Of a DNA stretch of 54,888 nt, positions 26,133-34,564 are shown one piece after another. Source of the stretch: Actinomycetota bacterium (GTDB lineage: Bacteria > Actinomycetota > Acidimicrobiia > Acidimicrobiales > CAIXPF01); contig VGBO01000010.1 of the NCBI GenBank assembly GCA_016870475.1, positions 1 to 54,888 on the forward strand. Direction: 5' to 3'. The notes beneath the pieces were generated by a model that was not told the DNA's origin, did not search any database, and saw nothing but the letters and a program-made list of their open reading frames with translations. Position 1 is the first letter of the stretch; each line of letters begins with the position of its first letter. The translations under genes were made by a program, and so were the position numbers.

Positions 26133-26915
26133 TCAGGCGCCGCCCTGCGCCGCCCGGTTCCGCTCCTGCACCTGCGCCCGGCGGGCGGCGATGTCCTCGG
26201 GGGACACCGCCGTCATGTGCTCACGCGCCCGGTCCCGTTCGATGCGGAGCCCCTCCGCCATCGTCACGAGGGCACCTTCGTCGTACACCCGCTTCAGGTT
26301 GCGCACGGCGCGCCGGTCGTTCCCGGCGATCTCCGCAGCGAGCGCGACGGCCCGGTCCGTGAGGGCGTCGTCGTCGACCACCTCGTTCACGAGGCCCCAC
26401 GCCAATGCGGTCGACGCGTCGAGGAACATGCCCGAGAACGACAGCTGCTTCGCCCGGTTCATCCCGATCAGTCGGGGCAGCCGCTGGCTGATCCCCCAGG
26501 TCGGCAGGATGCCGACCCGCGCGTGCGTGTCGGCGAAGCGGGCGCTCCGGCCCGCGACGAGGAGGTCGCAGGCGATCGCCACCTCGAACCCGCCGGTGAT
26601 CGCCACACCGTTGATCGCGCCGACGACCGGCACGGGGGAGGCGACGATCGCGCCGACGAGGTCGTCCGACCCCGGCGACGCCGGTCTCGGCGCGCCGCCC
26701 GGTGCACCGAGCTCCTTCAGGTCGACGCCGGCGGAGAAGGCCTGCCCGGCGCCGGTGAGCACGATCGCGCCGACGTCGTCGGAGGAACCGAGTGCGCTGA
26801 TCGCCGCCGTCGCCTCCTCTCGGAGCGCGACGGAGAGCGCGTTGCGCGCCTCAGGACGATCGAGGGTGACGACGGCGACACCGTCGACGGGACGGGAGAT
26901 CCGGACCAGAGCCAT
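26133..26915 (-). CDS. Enoyl-CoA hydratase/isomerase family protein
   Basis: 260 residues. The crotonase fold is clear: VVTLDRPEARNALS, the oxyanion-hole strands GAGQAFSAGVDLKEL and INGVAITGGFEVAIACDLL, then RFADTHARVGILPTWGISQRL. The first acid (Glu in GGFE) is kept. The second, the Glu of the usual PExxxG, is replaced by His in DTHARVG. Hydratase activity may therefore be changed toward isomerase, hydrolase or another crotonase reaction. The ATG lies 6 bases after a TAGGCC hexamer. Convergent with the kinase gene. Confidence 0.85.
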   Translation of the reverse strand: MALVRISRPVDGVAVVTLDRPEARNALSVALREEATAAISALGSSDDVGAIVLTGAGQAFSAGVDLKELGAPGGAPRPASPGSDDLVGAIVASPVPVVGAINGVAITGGFEVAIACDLLVAGRSARFADTHARVGILPTWGISQRLPRLIGMNRAKQLSFSGMFLDASTALAWGLVNEVVDDDALTDRAVALAAEIAGNDRRAVRNLKRVYDEGALVTMAEGLRIERDRAREHMTAVSPEDIAARRAQVQERNRAAQGGA

Positions 26916-26941
26916 GCCTCTGGCCTAGCAGCCCGGGGGGC

Positions 26942-27376
26942 TCAGCGCAGGGCGTACACCCGGTAGGTGACGCTGCCCGGCACCGCCCGACCGACGCCGA
27001 CCGCCTGCACGCCGTTGAGCCACGAGTACCGCTCGTCGCCCGTCTCGAACAGCGGCGCCGTGCGCAGTTCGCTCGCACCGTCGCCGGGACGACCGACCCC
27101 GGTGTAGGTCATGAGGATCGACGCGCCGTCGTCGGTGTTGAGCAGCAGGCGGACGTCGAGCTTGAACGTGCCGTCCGCCCGATTCGTCACCCAGTCGCCG
27201 CCCGGGGGGACGACCGTGCCCCGAAGGCGCGGGCCCTCGAAGGTCCCGCCGGTCACGGTCGCCGCGACGCGGCTGCCCTGCGGACCGTTCTTGATCACCT
27301 GGTGGCGGGCCATCGCCACCTCGGCGGTCAGTTCGAAGAGGAACTCGGCCTCGAGTGTCGTCGTGTCGTCTGCCAT
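26942..27376 (-). CDS. DUF3237 domain protein
   Basis: 144 residues. It holds the DUF3237 pattern GTFEGPRLRGTVVPPGGDWVTNR, then LDVRLLLNTDDGASILMTYTG, and ends YRVYAL. This beta-barrel family occurs in actinobacteria and proteobacteria near CoA and aromatic catabolism genes, and its role is unknown. The ATG at 27376 is 6 bases after TAGGGT, part of which is the stop codon of the upstream gene. Confidence 0.85.
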   Translation of the reverse strand: MADDTTTLEAEFLFELTAEVAMARHQVIKNGPQGSRVAATVTGGTFEGPRLRGTVVPPGGDWVTNRADGTFKLDVRLLLNTDDGASILMTYTGVGRPGDGASELRTAPLFETGDERYSWLNGVQAVGVGRAVPGSVTYRVYALR

Positions 27377-27382
27377 GGGCGA

Positions 27383-27388
27383 ACCCTA
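27383..27388 (-). promoter_or_regulatory. -10 hexamer TAGGGT built on the upstream TAG stop
   Basis: The minus strand TAG stop of the double-SnoaL gene (27388-27386) continues as TAGGGT and lies 6 bases before the DUF3237 start. Confidence 0.5.
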
Positions 27389-28174
27389 ACGCCGGGTGCC
27401 GTGGGCGTGCGGCGCGAACCGGTCGATTCGCACGAACCGGTCCGTGTCGTCGAGCACGACCAGCAGCACCTCGGCCGGACCGTCCCCGAACGCCACGCGC
27501 ACAGCGATTGTGTCGCCCGCGCCGACGACGGCGTCGACACGGACCCGTGCCGGTTCGTCGGCATCGGCGTGCACCGCACCCTCTGCCGCGCGCCACGCGG
27601 CCGAACCCTCGAGAACGGTCGGCGGATCGCAGGAGTCCGGGCGCACGAGGACACCGTCGGCGACGAACGCGTCGACGGCGAGGCCCGCATCCCACGACCA
27701 CGCCTCCGCCCACCGTGCGACGAGATCCCGCGCTGCGCCCGCGGACCGCCGCAGCGAACCGTCCGGCGCCGGGGGGGTGACGAAGGACCCGTCGTCGAGG
27801 ATGCGTCGCCGTTCCCAGGGGAGGAAGCGGTGTTCCTCGATGATCATCCCGTCGGCGTCGAGCCGCCACCAGCACAGCAACGGCGCCGACATCGGCACGG
27901 CGTCCACCGTGTCGCGGCCGACCTGCAGGGCCTCGACGACCACGGTGTCGCCCTCGGCGTCGGCGACGACCCGCACCACCCGGCAGCGACGGTCCGGCAC
28001 GCGCAGGTACGACTCGACTTCGAGGCGGGTCAACGCGTCGAGCCCCACGGCGAGCGGTGCGCCGTCGAGGTCGACGACGGTCACGTCGGCGGCATAGCAG
28101 GCCGCGACGTGGGCCGACGGGTCGCCGGCACGCGACGACACCCAACGTTCGACGACCTCACGGGGGGTGGGCAC
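27386..28174 (-). CDS. Double SnoaL/NTF2-like domain protein
   Basis: 262 residues from a GTG at 28174 with TACCGT 6 bases upstream; the ORF-track start at 28285 lies beyond the promoter. Two cone-shaped NTF2-like units follow each other: residues about 5-130 (REVVERWVSSRAGDPSAHVAACYAADVTVVD, ending in a CWWRLDADGMIIEEHRF strand) and about 150-262 (ARDLVARWAEAWSWDAGLAVDAFVADGVLV, ending LVVLDDTDRFVRID). Such folds act as isomerases, dehydratases or binding proteins. Internal duplication suggests a single-chain dimer. No substrate can be named. Confidence 0.72.
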   Translation of the reverse strand: MPTPREVVERWVSSRAGDPSAHVAACYAADVTVVDLDGAPLAVGLDALTRLEVESYLRVPDRRCRVVRVVADAEGDTVVVEALQVGRDTVDAVPMSAPLLCWWRLDADGMIIEEHRFLPWERRRILDDGSFVTPPAPDGSLRRSAGAARDLVARWAEAWSWDAGLAVDAFVADGVLVRPDSCDPPTVLEGSAAWRAAEGAVHADADEPARVRVDAVVGAGDTIAVRVAFGDGPAEVLLVVLDDTDRFVRIDRFAPHAHGTRR

Positions 28175-28180
28175 CTCCGC

Positions 28181-28190
28181 ACGGTACCGT
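28181..28190. promoter_or_regulatory. Palindromic bidirectional -10, ACGGTACCGT
   Basis: The perfect 10-base palindrome contains TACCGT on each strand, overlapping by the central TA. It lies 6 bases from the minus-strand GTG at 28174 and 7 bases from the plus-strand ATG at 28198, so one element appears to serve two leaderless genes. Confidence 0.6.
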
Positions 28191-28197
28191 CGCCGGC

Positions 28198-28989
28198 ATG
28201 TCCGACCGGACGCCGCGCTGGGATCCCGATCAGTACCTCCGCTTCGGCGACGAACGCGCCCGACCATTCGCCGACCTCGTCGCACGGATCGACATTGCAG
28301 CGCCCGCTGTCGTCGTCGATCTCGGGTGCGGCCCCGGCACGCTCACCGTCGGGCTCTGCGAACGGTGGCCCACGGCGTCGGTGATCGGGGTCGACAGCTC
28401 ACCGGACATGGTCGCCGCCGCACGGCCGCTCGCGAACGAACGCGTGCAGTTCTTCGAGGCGGACCTCCGCACCTGGCGACCGGGTGATGCCGCCGACGTC
28501 GTCGTCGCCAACGCCACGCTCCAGTGGGTCGAGGGGCACGACCGTCTGCTCGGCGACCTCCTCGACATGCTTCGCCCCGACGGCGTGCTGGCGTTCCAGG
28601 TGCCCGGCAACTTCGACGCGCCGAGCCACCGCTGCATCGAGGAGACCGTGTTGTCGGACCCCTGGCGCGACGTCGTCGACGCCTCGGTGCTCGAGCGCCC
28701 CCGCTCCCACGCCGCCGCGCACTACCTCGAGGTCCTCGCCGACCTCGGTTGCCTCGTCGACGCGTGGGAGACCACCTACCTGCACGTCCTGCACGGCGCC
28801 CGCCCCGTTCTCGAGTGGGTGCGTGGTACGGCGTTGCGGCCCGTCCTCGCCGCGCTCGACCCGTCGCGCCACGAAGAGTTCTGCGACGCCCTCGCCGCCC
28901 GACTCGCCGTCGTCTATCCGCAACGGAACGGGCGGACGGTGCTGCCGTTCCGGCGGATCTTCGTCGTGGCACGACGACCCGCACGCTGA
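28198..28989 (+). CDS. tam: Trans-aconitate 2-methyltransferase-like SAM methyltransferase
   Basis: 263 residues. The start WDPDQYLRFGDERARPFADLVARI is the hallmark of Tam, followed by VVDLGCGPGTLTVGL (SAM motif I), GVDSSPDMVAAA and VVANATLQWVEGH. Tam methylates trans-aconitate, a toxic by-product of the citrate cycle. The C-terminal part (HYLEVLADLGCLVDAWETTYLH) is typical. The ATG is 7 bases after TACCGT. Substrate assignment follows family similarity only. Confidence 0.85.
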   Translation: MSDRTPRWDPDQYLRFGDERARPFADLVARIDIAAPAVVVDLGCGPGTLTVGLCERWPTASVIGVDSSPDMVAAARPLANERVQFFEADLRTWRPGDAADVVVANATLQWVEGHDRLLGDLLDMLRPDGVLAFQVPGNFDAPSHRCIEETVLSDPWRDVVDASVLERPRSHAAAHYLEVLADLGCLVDAWETTYLHVLHGARPVLEWVRGTALRPVLAALDPSRHEEFCDALAARLAVVYPQRNGRTVLPFRRIFVVARRPAR

Positions 28990-29011
28990 AGCAACTACGG
29001 TGCGCAGCGCA

Positions 29012-29032
29012 CGGTCGGCGGGGTACCGACCG
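29012..29032 (+). promoter_or_regulatory. Inverted repeat in the SDR leader
   Basis: CGGTCGG, 7-base spacer, CCGACCG. It lies between a TACGGT hexamer (28996-29001) and the ATG at 29051. It may be a repressor site or an mRNA hairpin controlling the SDR-TesB pair. Confidence 0.4.
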
Positions 29033-29050
29033 CAGGACGATGGGGGACAC

Positions 29051-29902
29051 ATGGGCCGACTCGACGGCAAGGTCGCAGTCATCACCGGCGGGGCGAGTGG
29101 CATCGGTGCCGCCACCGCGGAGCTGTTCGTCACCGAAGGGGCGAAGGTCGTCATCGGGGACATGCAGGCCAGTGCGGGCGCCGAGGTCGTCAGCCGGCTC
29201 GGCAAGGACTGCGTGTACGTGCGTTGCGACGTGTCCAAGGAGGACGAGGTCGCCGGCATGATCGACGAGGCGATCCGCGAGTTCGGCCAGATCGACGTGC
29301 TGTTCAACAACGCCGGCTTCGGCGGGGCGATCGGGCCGATCGAGTCGATCTCCGAAGCCGACTTCGACCTCACCTTCGACGTCCTCCTCAAGGGCGTGTT
29401 CTTCGGCATGAAGCACGCCGCGCCGCACATGAAGCGACAGGGATCGGGGTCGATCATCTCGACGGCGTCGGTGGCGGGCCTGCGCACCGGCAACGCCGGG
29501 CACCTGTACAACGTCGCGAAGGCCGGCGTGATCCACCTCACCACCTCCGTCGCCAACGAGCTCGCCGAGGAGAACGTGCGGGTGAACTGCATCTGCCCGG
29601 GCTTCATCGCCACCCCGCTCGCCGCCGGTCGACCCATCGAGTACCAGGGGCGGGAGGCAGCGGAGCGTCGCGTCGACAAGATGCGTAGCGTTGCCAGCGA
29701 GGCCCAGCCCATGAAGCGGATCGGCGAACCGATCGACATCGCCCAGGCGGCGCTGTTCTTCGCCTCCGATGACTCCCAGTGGGTCACCGGCCACGCGATG
29801 GTCGTCGACGGCGGGTTCTGCACGGGCAAGCCGTGGCGGCGTCAGCCGGACGTTTGGACCGAGGCGAAGCCGATCCGCGTCTACCGCCCCGAGGGCCGCT
29901 GA
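29051..29902 (+). CDS. Short-chain dehydrogenase/reductase
   Basis: 283 residues with GGGGGA just upstream of the ATG. ITGGASGIGAATAEL binds NAD(P), NNAGFG is the structural motif, and Ser (ISTASVAGL), Tyr and Lys (YNVAKAG) form the intact active site. CPGFIATPLAAG and VVDGGFCTGKP close the fold. An Asp at the end of the second strand (IGDMQ) suggests NAD rather than NADP. The long C-terminal tail (WRRQPDVWTEAKPIRVY) is unusual for FabG-like members. Probably co-transcribed with the thioesterase gene 12 bases downstream, consistent with acyl or alcohol oxidation. Confidence 0.87.
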   Translation: MGRLDGKVAVITGGASGIGAATAELFVTEGAKVVIGDMQASAGAEVVSRLGKDCVYVRCDVSKEDEVAGMIDEAIREFGQIDVLFNNAGFGGAIGPIESISEADFDLTFDVLLKGVFFGMKHAAPHMKRQGSGSIISTASVAGLRTGNAGHLYNVAKAGVIHLTTSVANELAEENVRVNCICPGFIATPLAAGRPIEYQGREAAERRVDKMRSVASEAQPMKRIGEPIDIAQAALFFASDDSQWVTGHAMVVDGGFCTGKPWRRQPDVWTEAKPIRVYRPEGR

Positions 29903-29913
29903 CCGTCGGCGCC

Positions 29914-30720
29914 GTGCGCGCACCCCTGCACGACCGGCTGGCGCTTGATGAGCTCGGCGGCGACCGGTTCCGGGGCGCGCCCGAACCGGGACACCGTCAC
30001 GTCTTCGGCGGTCTCGTCGTCGCGCAGGCGCTCGCGGCGGCGTGCCGCACCGTCGGCGTCGACCAGCACGTCCACTCGCTCCACGCGACGTTCGTGCGCA
30101 CCGGCCGGTTCGACGAGCCGCTCGACCACCACGTCGAACGCACCCGCGACGGCGTGTCGTTCGCGACCCGCCGCGTCGTGGTACGCCAACCCTCCGCCGA
30201 CCCGGTGCTCGTGCTCACCGCGTCGTTCCACGGCGACGAGGACGGCGACGACTACCAACCGCCCGTCGAGCTGACCGGGCTCCCTCGCCCCGAGGACCTC
30301 CCGCCGGGCCGCTACGACGGCGACGTGGTCGACTGCCGCGACGTCCCGCCCGCCGGCGGACCGCCGCACGAACGCCACATGTGGTTCCGGGTGCGCGGGG
30401 ATCTCGGCGACGACCCGCTCGTGCACGTGCTCGCCCTCGCCTACGCGTCGGACAACGGGCCCACCCGGGCCGCACGGGAACCCCAGGCCCACCTGCTCGA
30501 TCGGGCGTCACGCCAGTCGTTGTCGCTCGACCACGCCGTGTGGTTCCTGCGGCCGACCCGAGCGGACCGTTGGTTGCTCTCGACGTTGCGACCCGTCTCC
30601 ACCGGGCGGTCCCGGGGTCTCGTGCACGGCACCGTCCACACCGCCGACGGGGTGCTCGTCGCCGCGGTCACCCAGGAGGCGCTGCAGCGGCTCGGACCGG
30701 CGGACGATCAGGCCCGGTAG
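29914..30720 (+). CDS. tesB: Acyl-CoA thioesterase II (TesB-like)
   Basis: 268 residues from a GTG at 29914, 12 bases after the SDR stop, with no clear ribosome binding site. Two hotdog units are present. HVFGGLVVAQAL is in the first, and the catalytic residues follow the TesB order: Asp in LALAYASDN, Ser/Thr in SLDHAVWFLRP, and Gln in VTQEALQR. TesB releases free fatty acids from medium- and long-chain acyl-CoA. Its end overlaps the LLM gene by 13 bases, tail to tail. Confidence 0.88.
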   Translation: MRAPLHDRLALDELGGDRFRGAPEPGHRHVFGGLVVAQALAAACRTVGVDQHVHSLHATFVRTGRFDEPLDHHVERTRDGVSFATRRVVVRQPSADPVLVLTASFHGDEDGDDYQPPVELTGLPRPEDLPPGRYDGDVVDCRDVPPAGGPPHERHMWFRVRGDLGDDPLVHVLALAYASDNGPTRAAREPQAHLLDRASRQSLSLDHAVWFLRPTRADRWLLSTLRPVSTGRSRGLVHGTVHTADGVLVAAVTQEALQRLGPADDQAR

Positions 30721-31553
30721 GCCGCCACGACCGCCGCGAGCCGGTCGAGCTCCCGGCGCACCTCGTCGAGATCCGGCGTGCTCAACGACCACACGACCTC
30801 GTCGACGCCCGCCGCCACGTACTCCTCGAGCAACGGCACCACGTCCTTGCCGGGACGGATGTCCCAGCGGAGCGAGATCTCGATCTCGGCTCGGGTGCGG
30901 CCCACCGCCGCGAGCTCCTCCTCGAGGGTCACGAGGCGTGTCCGCAACCCCTCCGGCGACGGTCCGAGCGGATGCCAGCCCTGACCGAACCTGGCGACCC
31001 GCCGCAACGCCGGGCGCCGGTTCCCACCGATCACCACCGGCAGCGGGGACTGGAGCGGCTTCGGTGCGACGTGCGCACCGCCCACCCGCAGCCAGCGGCC
31101 CTCGAAGGTCGGTTCGTCGTCGGTCCACAGCGCACGCATGAGAGCGATCGCCTCGTCGGTCCACGCGCCCCGGTCGGCGAAGGGCACGTCCGCCACCTGG
31201 ACGTGCTCGTCCTCGAGGCTCCCGACGCCGAGTCCGGCCACCACCCGCCCGCCCGACAGCACGTCGAGCGTCGCGAGCGCCTTCGCGAGGCCGAAGGGGT
31301 TGCAGTAGGGCAGCACCAGCACCGACGTGCCGAGTCGGACCCGTGACGTGCGCGCCGCCACCCAGGTGAGCAGGGTCGTCGCGTCGTGGTACGCACCGGC
31401 CCCGAGCCGGTCGCGTACGTACCCGATGTTCAGCAGGTGGTGGTTCACCCACAGTGAGTCGAACCCGCGCTCCTCCGCCGCCGGACCGAGTGCCACCAAC
31501 CCCTCGACGTCGGCGATCCCCCAGTTGTTCGGGATCGTGTAACCGAACCGCAT
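30708..31553 (-). CDS. LLM class F420/FMN-dependent oxidoreductase
   Basis: 281 residues from the ATG at 31553, preceded by AGGAG 7 bases upstream. MRFGYTIPNNWGIAD opens the bacterial-luciferase-like barrel, with SLWVNHHLLN, RVRLGTSVLVLPYCNP, GLGVGSLEDEH and VVIGGNRRPALRRVARFGQGW as group landmarks. This TIGR03619-like subgroup is expanded in actinobacteria that make F420. The substrate is unknown. It is the third gene of an operon with an acyl-CoA ligase and an exporter. Confidence 0.85.
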   Translation of the reverse strand: MRFGYTIPNNWGIADVEGLVALGPAAEERGFDSLWVNHHLLNIGYVRDRLGAGAYHDATTLLTWVAARTSRVRLGTSVLVLPYCNPFGLAKALATLDVLSGGRVVAGLGVGSLEDEHVQVADVPFADRGAWTDEAIALMRALWTDDEPTFEGRWLRVGGAHVAPKPLQSPLPVVIGGNRRPALRRVARFGQGWHPLGPSPEGLRTRLVTLEEELAAVGRTRAEIEISLRWDIRPGKDVVPLLEEYVAAGVDEVVWSLSTPDLDEVRRELDRLAAVVAAYRA

Positions 31554-31564
31554 CGCTTCTCCTC

Positions 31565-32986
31565 TCACCTGCCCGGCACGCCGTGGCGCATCGGACCCGC
31601 CGGATAGGCGACGAACATCGACACGGCGAGCAGGAGCATCAGCACGAGCGCGAGCACCCACGACACCTGGAAGGCGTCGAGCCACTCGGCGGGTGCTCGC
31701 TCCCGTCCTGCGATCGCCGCCCCCACGGCGATGCCGACCGCGGTGGCGAGCTGGAACACGGTCGTCCGCCCGGCCCCCGCCATACCGAACCGGTGTGGGG
31801 GGACGTCACGCATCGCCGCGCCCACGATCAACGAGAACCCGTTCGCCGAGCACACGCCCATCAGCAACCCGGGAACGAGCACCCCGGCGACGAGGGACGG
31901 GGTGAGTCCCGTGAACAGGAGGTGCGCGGTCATCCCCGCTGCGCCGGAGACGCCGCACAGGACCAGCAGAGGGCGAGCGCCGAACCGGTCGGCGATCCGC
32001 CCCGAGATCGGAGCGAGCAGCGCCGAGAGCAGCGGGCTCGGCGCGATCGCGAACCCGGCCTCGAGCACCGACCACCCCCACACCCGCTGCAGGTAGGTGG
32101 GCAACAGCACGAGCCAGTCGAAGAACGCAACGGCGAAGATGAACGCCGCAGCGTTCGCCGCGGCGTAGGACCGCAACCGGAACAGCCCGAGATCGAACAG
32201 GGGCACCGGGTGGCGCGTCGACCGCCACAGGAAGAACGCCATGCACCCGACCCCGGCGGCGAGGGTCGCGACGATGGTCGGCGACGCCCAGCCGGACGAC
32301 TCGGCCTGGGTGATCGCGAGGATGAGGCACCCCACGGACAGCGACGCGAACGGGACCGCCACCCTGTCGGTGCGGGCAGCCTCGACGGCACGGGGCGGAC
32401 GGGGGAGGAACCGCAGACCGACGGCGACGGCGACGATCGCCACCGGGACGTTGATGAGGAACACCGCCCGCCAGCCGAAGGCCTGCACGAGCACCGACCC
32501 GAGCGACGGGCCGATCGCCGCCGCCAACCCGCTCGTAGCGCCCCACACGCCGACCGCGGTCTGTCGACGGCTGGGCGGGAATGCGTCGAGCACGAGCGCG
32601 AGCCCCGACGGGAACAGGAGGGCCCCGCCGACGGACTGCACCACCCGCGACGCGATGACGAGCTCTGCGGTCGGCGCGAGCCCCGACCCCGCCGACCCGA
32701 GCGCGAACACGGCCAGGCCGGTGATGAACACCGGGCGGCGCCCCACCCGGTCGGCGAGCGACCCGGCGAGCAGCAGCAGCGCGGCGACCCCGATGTTGTA
32801 CGCCGTGAAGATCCACGACAACGTCGCCGGCGACGACGTGGGGAACGCCTCACGGATCTGAGGGAACGCCACCGAGATGATCGTGATCTCGAGCGCCACC
32901 ATGAACCCGGCGGTCGCCGCGATGACGAGGGTCAACCACGCGCGGGCGTCGACCTCGACCTCCTCGGCGACCCCCGGAACGCTCAC
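31565..32986 (-). CDS. MFS exporter, DHA2 family
   Basis: 473 residues from a GTG at 32986 that overlaps the ligase stop as GTGA. About 14 hydrophobic helices; the N-terminal VIAATAGFMVALEITIISVAFPQI, motif A GSLADRVGRRPVF and ATSGLAAAIGPSLGSVLVQAFGWRAVFLINV are DHA2 landmarks. It is translationally coupled to an acyl-CoA ligase and precedes an LLM enzyme, so it might move a carboxylic acid or its product. The ORF-track start at 33808 is an artefact of an open antisense frame. Confidence 0.87.
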   Translation of the reverse strand: MSVPGVAEEVEVDARAWLTLVIAATAGFMVALEITIISVAFPQIREAFPTSSPATLSWIFTAYNIGVAALLLLAGSLADRVGRRPVFITGLAVFALGSAGSGLAPTAELVIASRVVQSVGGALLFPSGLALVLDAFPPSRRQTAVGVWGATSGLAAAIGPSLGSVLVQAFGWRAVFLINVPVAIVAVAVGLRFLPRPPRAVEAARTDRVAVPFASLSVGCLILAITQAESSGWASPTIVATLAAGVGCMAFFLWRSTRHPVPLFDLGLFRLRSYAAANAAAFIFAVAFFDWLVLLPTYLQRVWGWSVLEAGFAIAPSPLLSALLAPISGRIADRFGARPLLVLCGVSGAAGMTAHLLFTGLTPSLVAGVLVPGLLMGVCSANGFSLIVGAAMRDVPPHRFGMAGAGRTTVFQLATAVGIAVGAAIAGRERAPAEWLDAFQVSWVLALVLMLLLAVSMFVAYPAGPMRHGVPGR

Positions 32987-34542
32987 TCGGCGGCGACCGC
33001 GTCCGTGGTCTGCCGGAGCACCCGCTTCAGCACCTTGCCGGAGGGGTTCCGGGGGATCACGTCGATGAAGGACACCGCCTTCGGCATCTTGAACCGCCCG
33101 AGTTTCCCGTCGCACCAGGCGATGACGTCCGCCTCGGTGAGCGAGTCGTCGGCTCGGACCACGACCGCGAGCGGGGATTCCCCCCACTTCGCCGACGGGA
33201 TGCCGATCACGGCGACCTCCTTCACCCCGGGATGGCCGAGGATCACGTTCTCGATCTCCGCCGGGTAGACGTTCTCGCCGCCCGAGATCAGCATGTCCTT
33301 GATCCGGTCCTGCACGAAGATGAAGCCGTCGGCATCCATCACGCCGGCGTCGCCCGTGCGCAACCACGTCGACCCGTCGGCCTGGTCGAACCACAGCGTT
33401 TCCGTCGTCGCCTCCGGGCGGTTCCAGTACTCCTTCATCACGTGGGGGCCACGGATGAGGATCTCGCCCTGCACCATCGGCGGGAGGTCCCGCAGTTCGG
33501 CGTCGACGACCCGCACATCCGACAGGAAGTAGCCGCGACCAGCGGTCCCGGGCCGCTCGACCGACTGCTCGGCGGTCGAGGCCGTGCCGATGCCGTAGCT
33601 CTCCGTCAGCCCGTAGAGCTGCCACAGCGGGATGCCCATGTCGGTGTACGCCTGGATCGACGTGACCGGCACCGGCGCGGCGCCGGACATCGCCCAACGC
33701 AGGTGCTCGTGCCGAGGCTTTACCTGCTCGACGATGTCGAGCATGAACGTGAGCATCGCCGGTACGAGCAGCGTCCCGGTGATCCGCTCGTCGTCGATGA
33801 CCGTCCACGCCACGTGCGGGTCGAACTCACGCAGGATCACGTTCGTCGCACCGAGGTGGACCATCGCCTGCGCCGGGTAGAGCGCACCGATGTGGAACAT
33901 CGGCAGGCAGACCTGGTACCGGTCGCCGTTGCGGACGTCGAAGGTGAGCGCGCCGTTCACCGACGCCCAGTAGCCGCTGGCCTGCGTGTGCACGGCGCCC
34001 TTCGGCAGACCCGTCGTGCCCGACGTGTACATGATGTGGAGAAGGTCGTCGTCCTCGGCGAGGATCGCCGGTTCGTCACCCGACGCAGCGGCGAGCACGT
34101 CCTCGTAGCCGTGCGCGAACCCGAGCCGGGACTTCGAGCCGATCTGGATCCAGTGCCGGACCGCGGTGCGGTCGCCGCGGGCGTGCAGCTCCTCCACGGT
34201 GGCGGTGAAGTCGTCGTCGAAGATCAGCGACGTGGCACCGGAGTCGGCGAGGATGAACTCCAACTCGTCGGCGATCAGCCGCCAGTTCAGCGGGACGACC
34301 ACGATGCCGAGCTTGGCGCACCCGAAGAACGCCTCGAGGAACTCCGGCCCGTTCTTCGCGAGCACACCGACCCGGTCGCCGGTGCGCACGCCGAGACGGA
34401 CGAGGGCGTCACCGATGCGGTTCGCCCGTTCGTTCACCTCCGTGTACGTGAACCGACGACCGCTCGCGACGTCGACGACGCCCTCCATGGTCGGGTTCTG
34501 GCGGGCGCGGCGGGTGAGGATTTCTCCGACGTTCACCTTCAT
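32983..34542 (-). CDS. AMP-dependent acyl-CoA synthetase/ligase
   Basis: 519 residues. P-loop YTSGTTGLPKGAVHT (about 170-184), acid-binding LYGLTESYGIG, the ATP-binding TGDAGVMDADGFIFVQDRIKDMLISGGENVYPAEIE and the C-terminal catalytic Lys in NPSGKVLKR are all intact. It activates a carboxylic acid to its acyl-CoA through an acyl-AMP. Overall it resembles the FadD3/long-chain type used by actinobacteria for fatty or steroid side-chain acids. CAGAAT, an imperfect -10, lies 8 bases before the ATG. First gene of the ligase-MFS-LLM operon. Confidence 0.9.
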   Translation of the reverse strand: MKVNVGEILTRRARQNPTMEGVVDVASGRRFTYTEVNERANRIGDALVRLGVRTGDRVGVLAKNGPEFLEAFFGCAKLGIVVVPLNWRLIADELEFILADSGATSLIFDDDFTATVEELHARGDRTAVRHWIQIGSKSRLGFAHGYEDVLAAASGDEPAILAEDDDLLHIMYTSGTTGLPKGAVHTQASGYWASVNGALTFDVRNGDRYQVCLPMFHIGALYPAQAMVHLGATNVILREFDPHVAWTVIDDERITGTLLVPAMLTFMLDIVEQVKPRHEHLRWAMSGAAPVPVTSIQAYTDMGIPLWQLYGLTESYGIGTASTAEQSVERPGTAGRGYFLSDVRVVDAELRDLPPMVQGEILIRGPHVMKEYWNRPEATTETLWFDQADGSTWLRTGDAGVMDADGFIFVQDRIKDMLISGGENVYPAEIENVILGHPGVKEVAVIGIPSAKWGESPLAVVVRADDSLTEADVIAWCDGKLGRFKMPKAVSFIDVIPRNPSGKVLKRVLRQTTDAVAAE

Positions 34543-34564
34543 GGGCGGACATTCTGCCCCAGCG

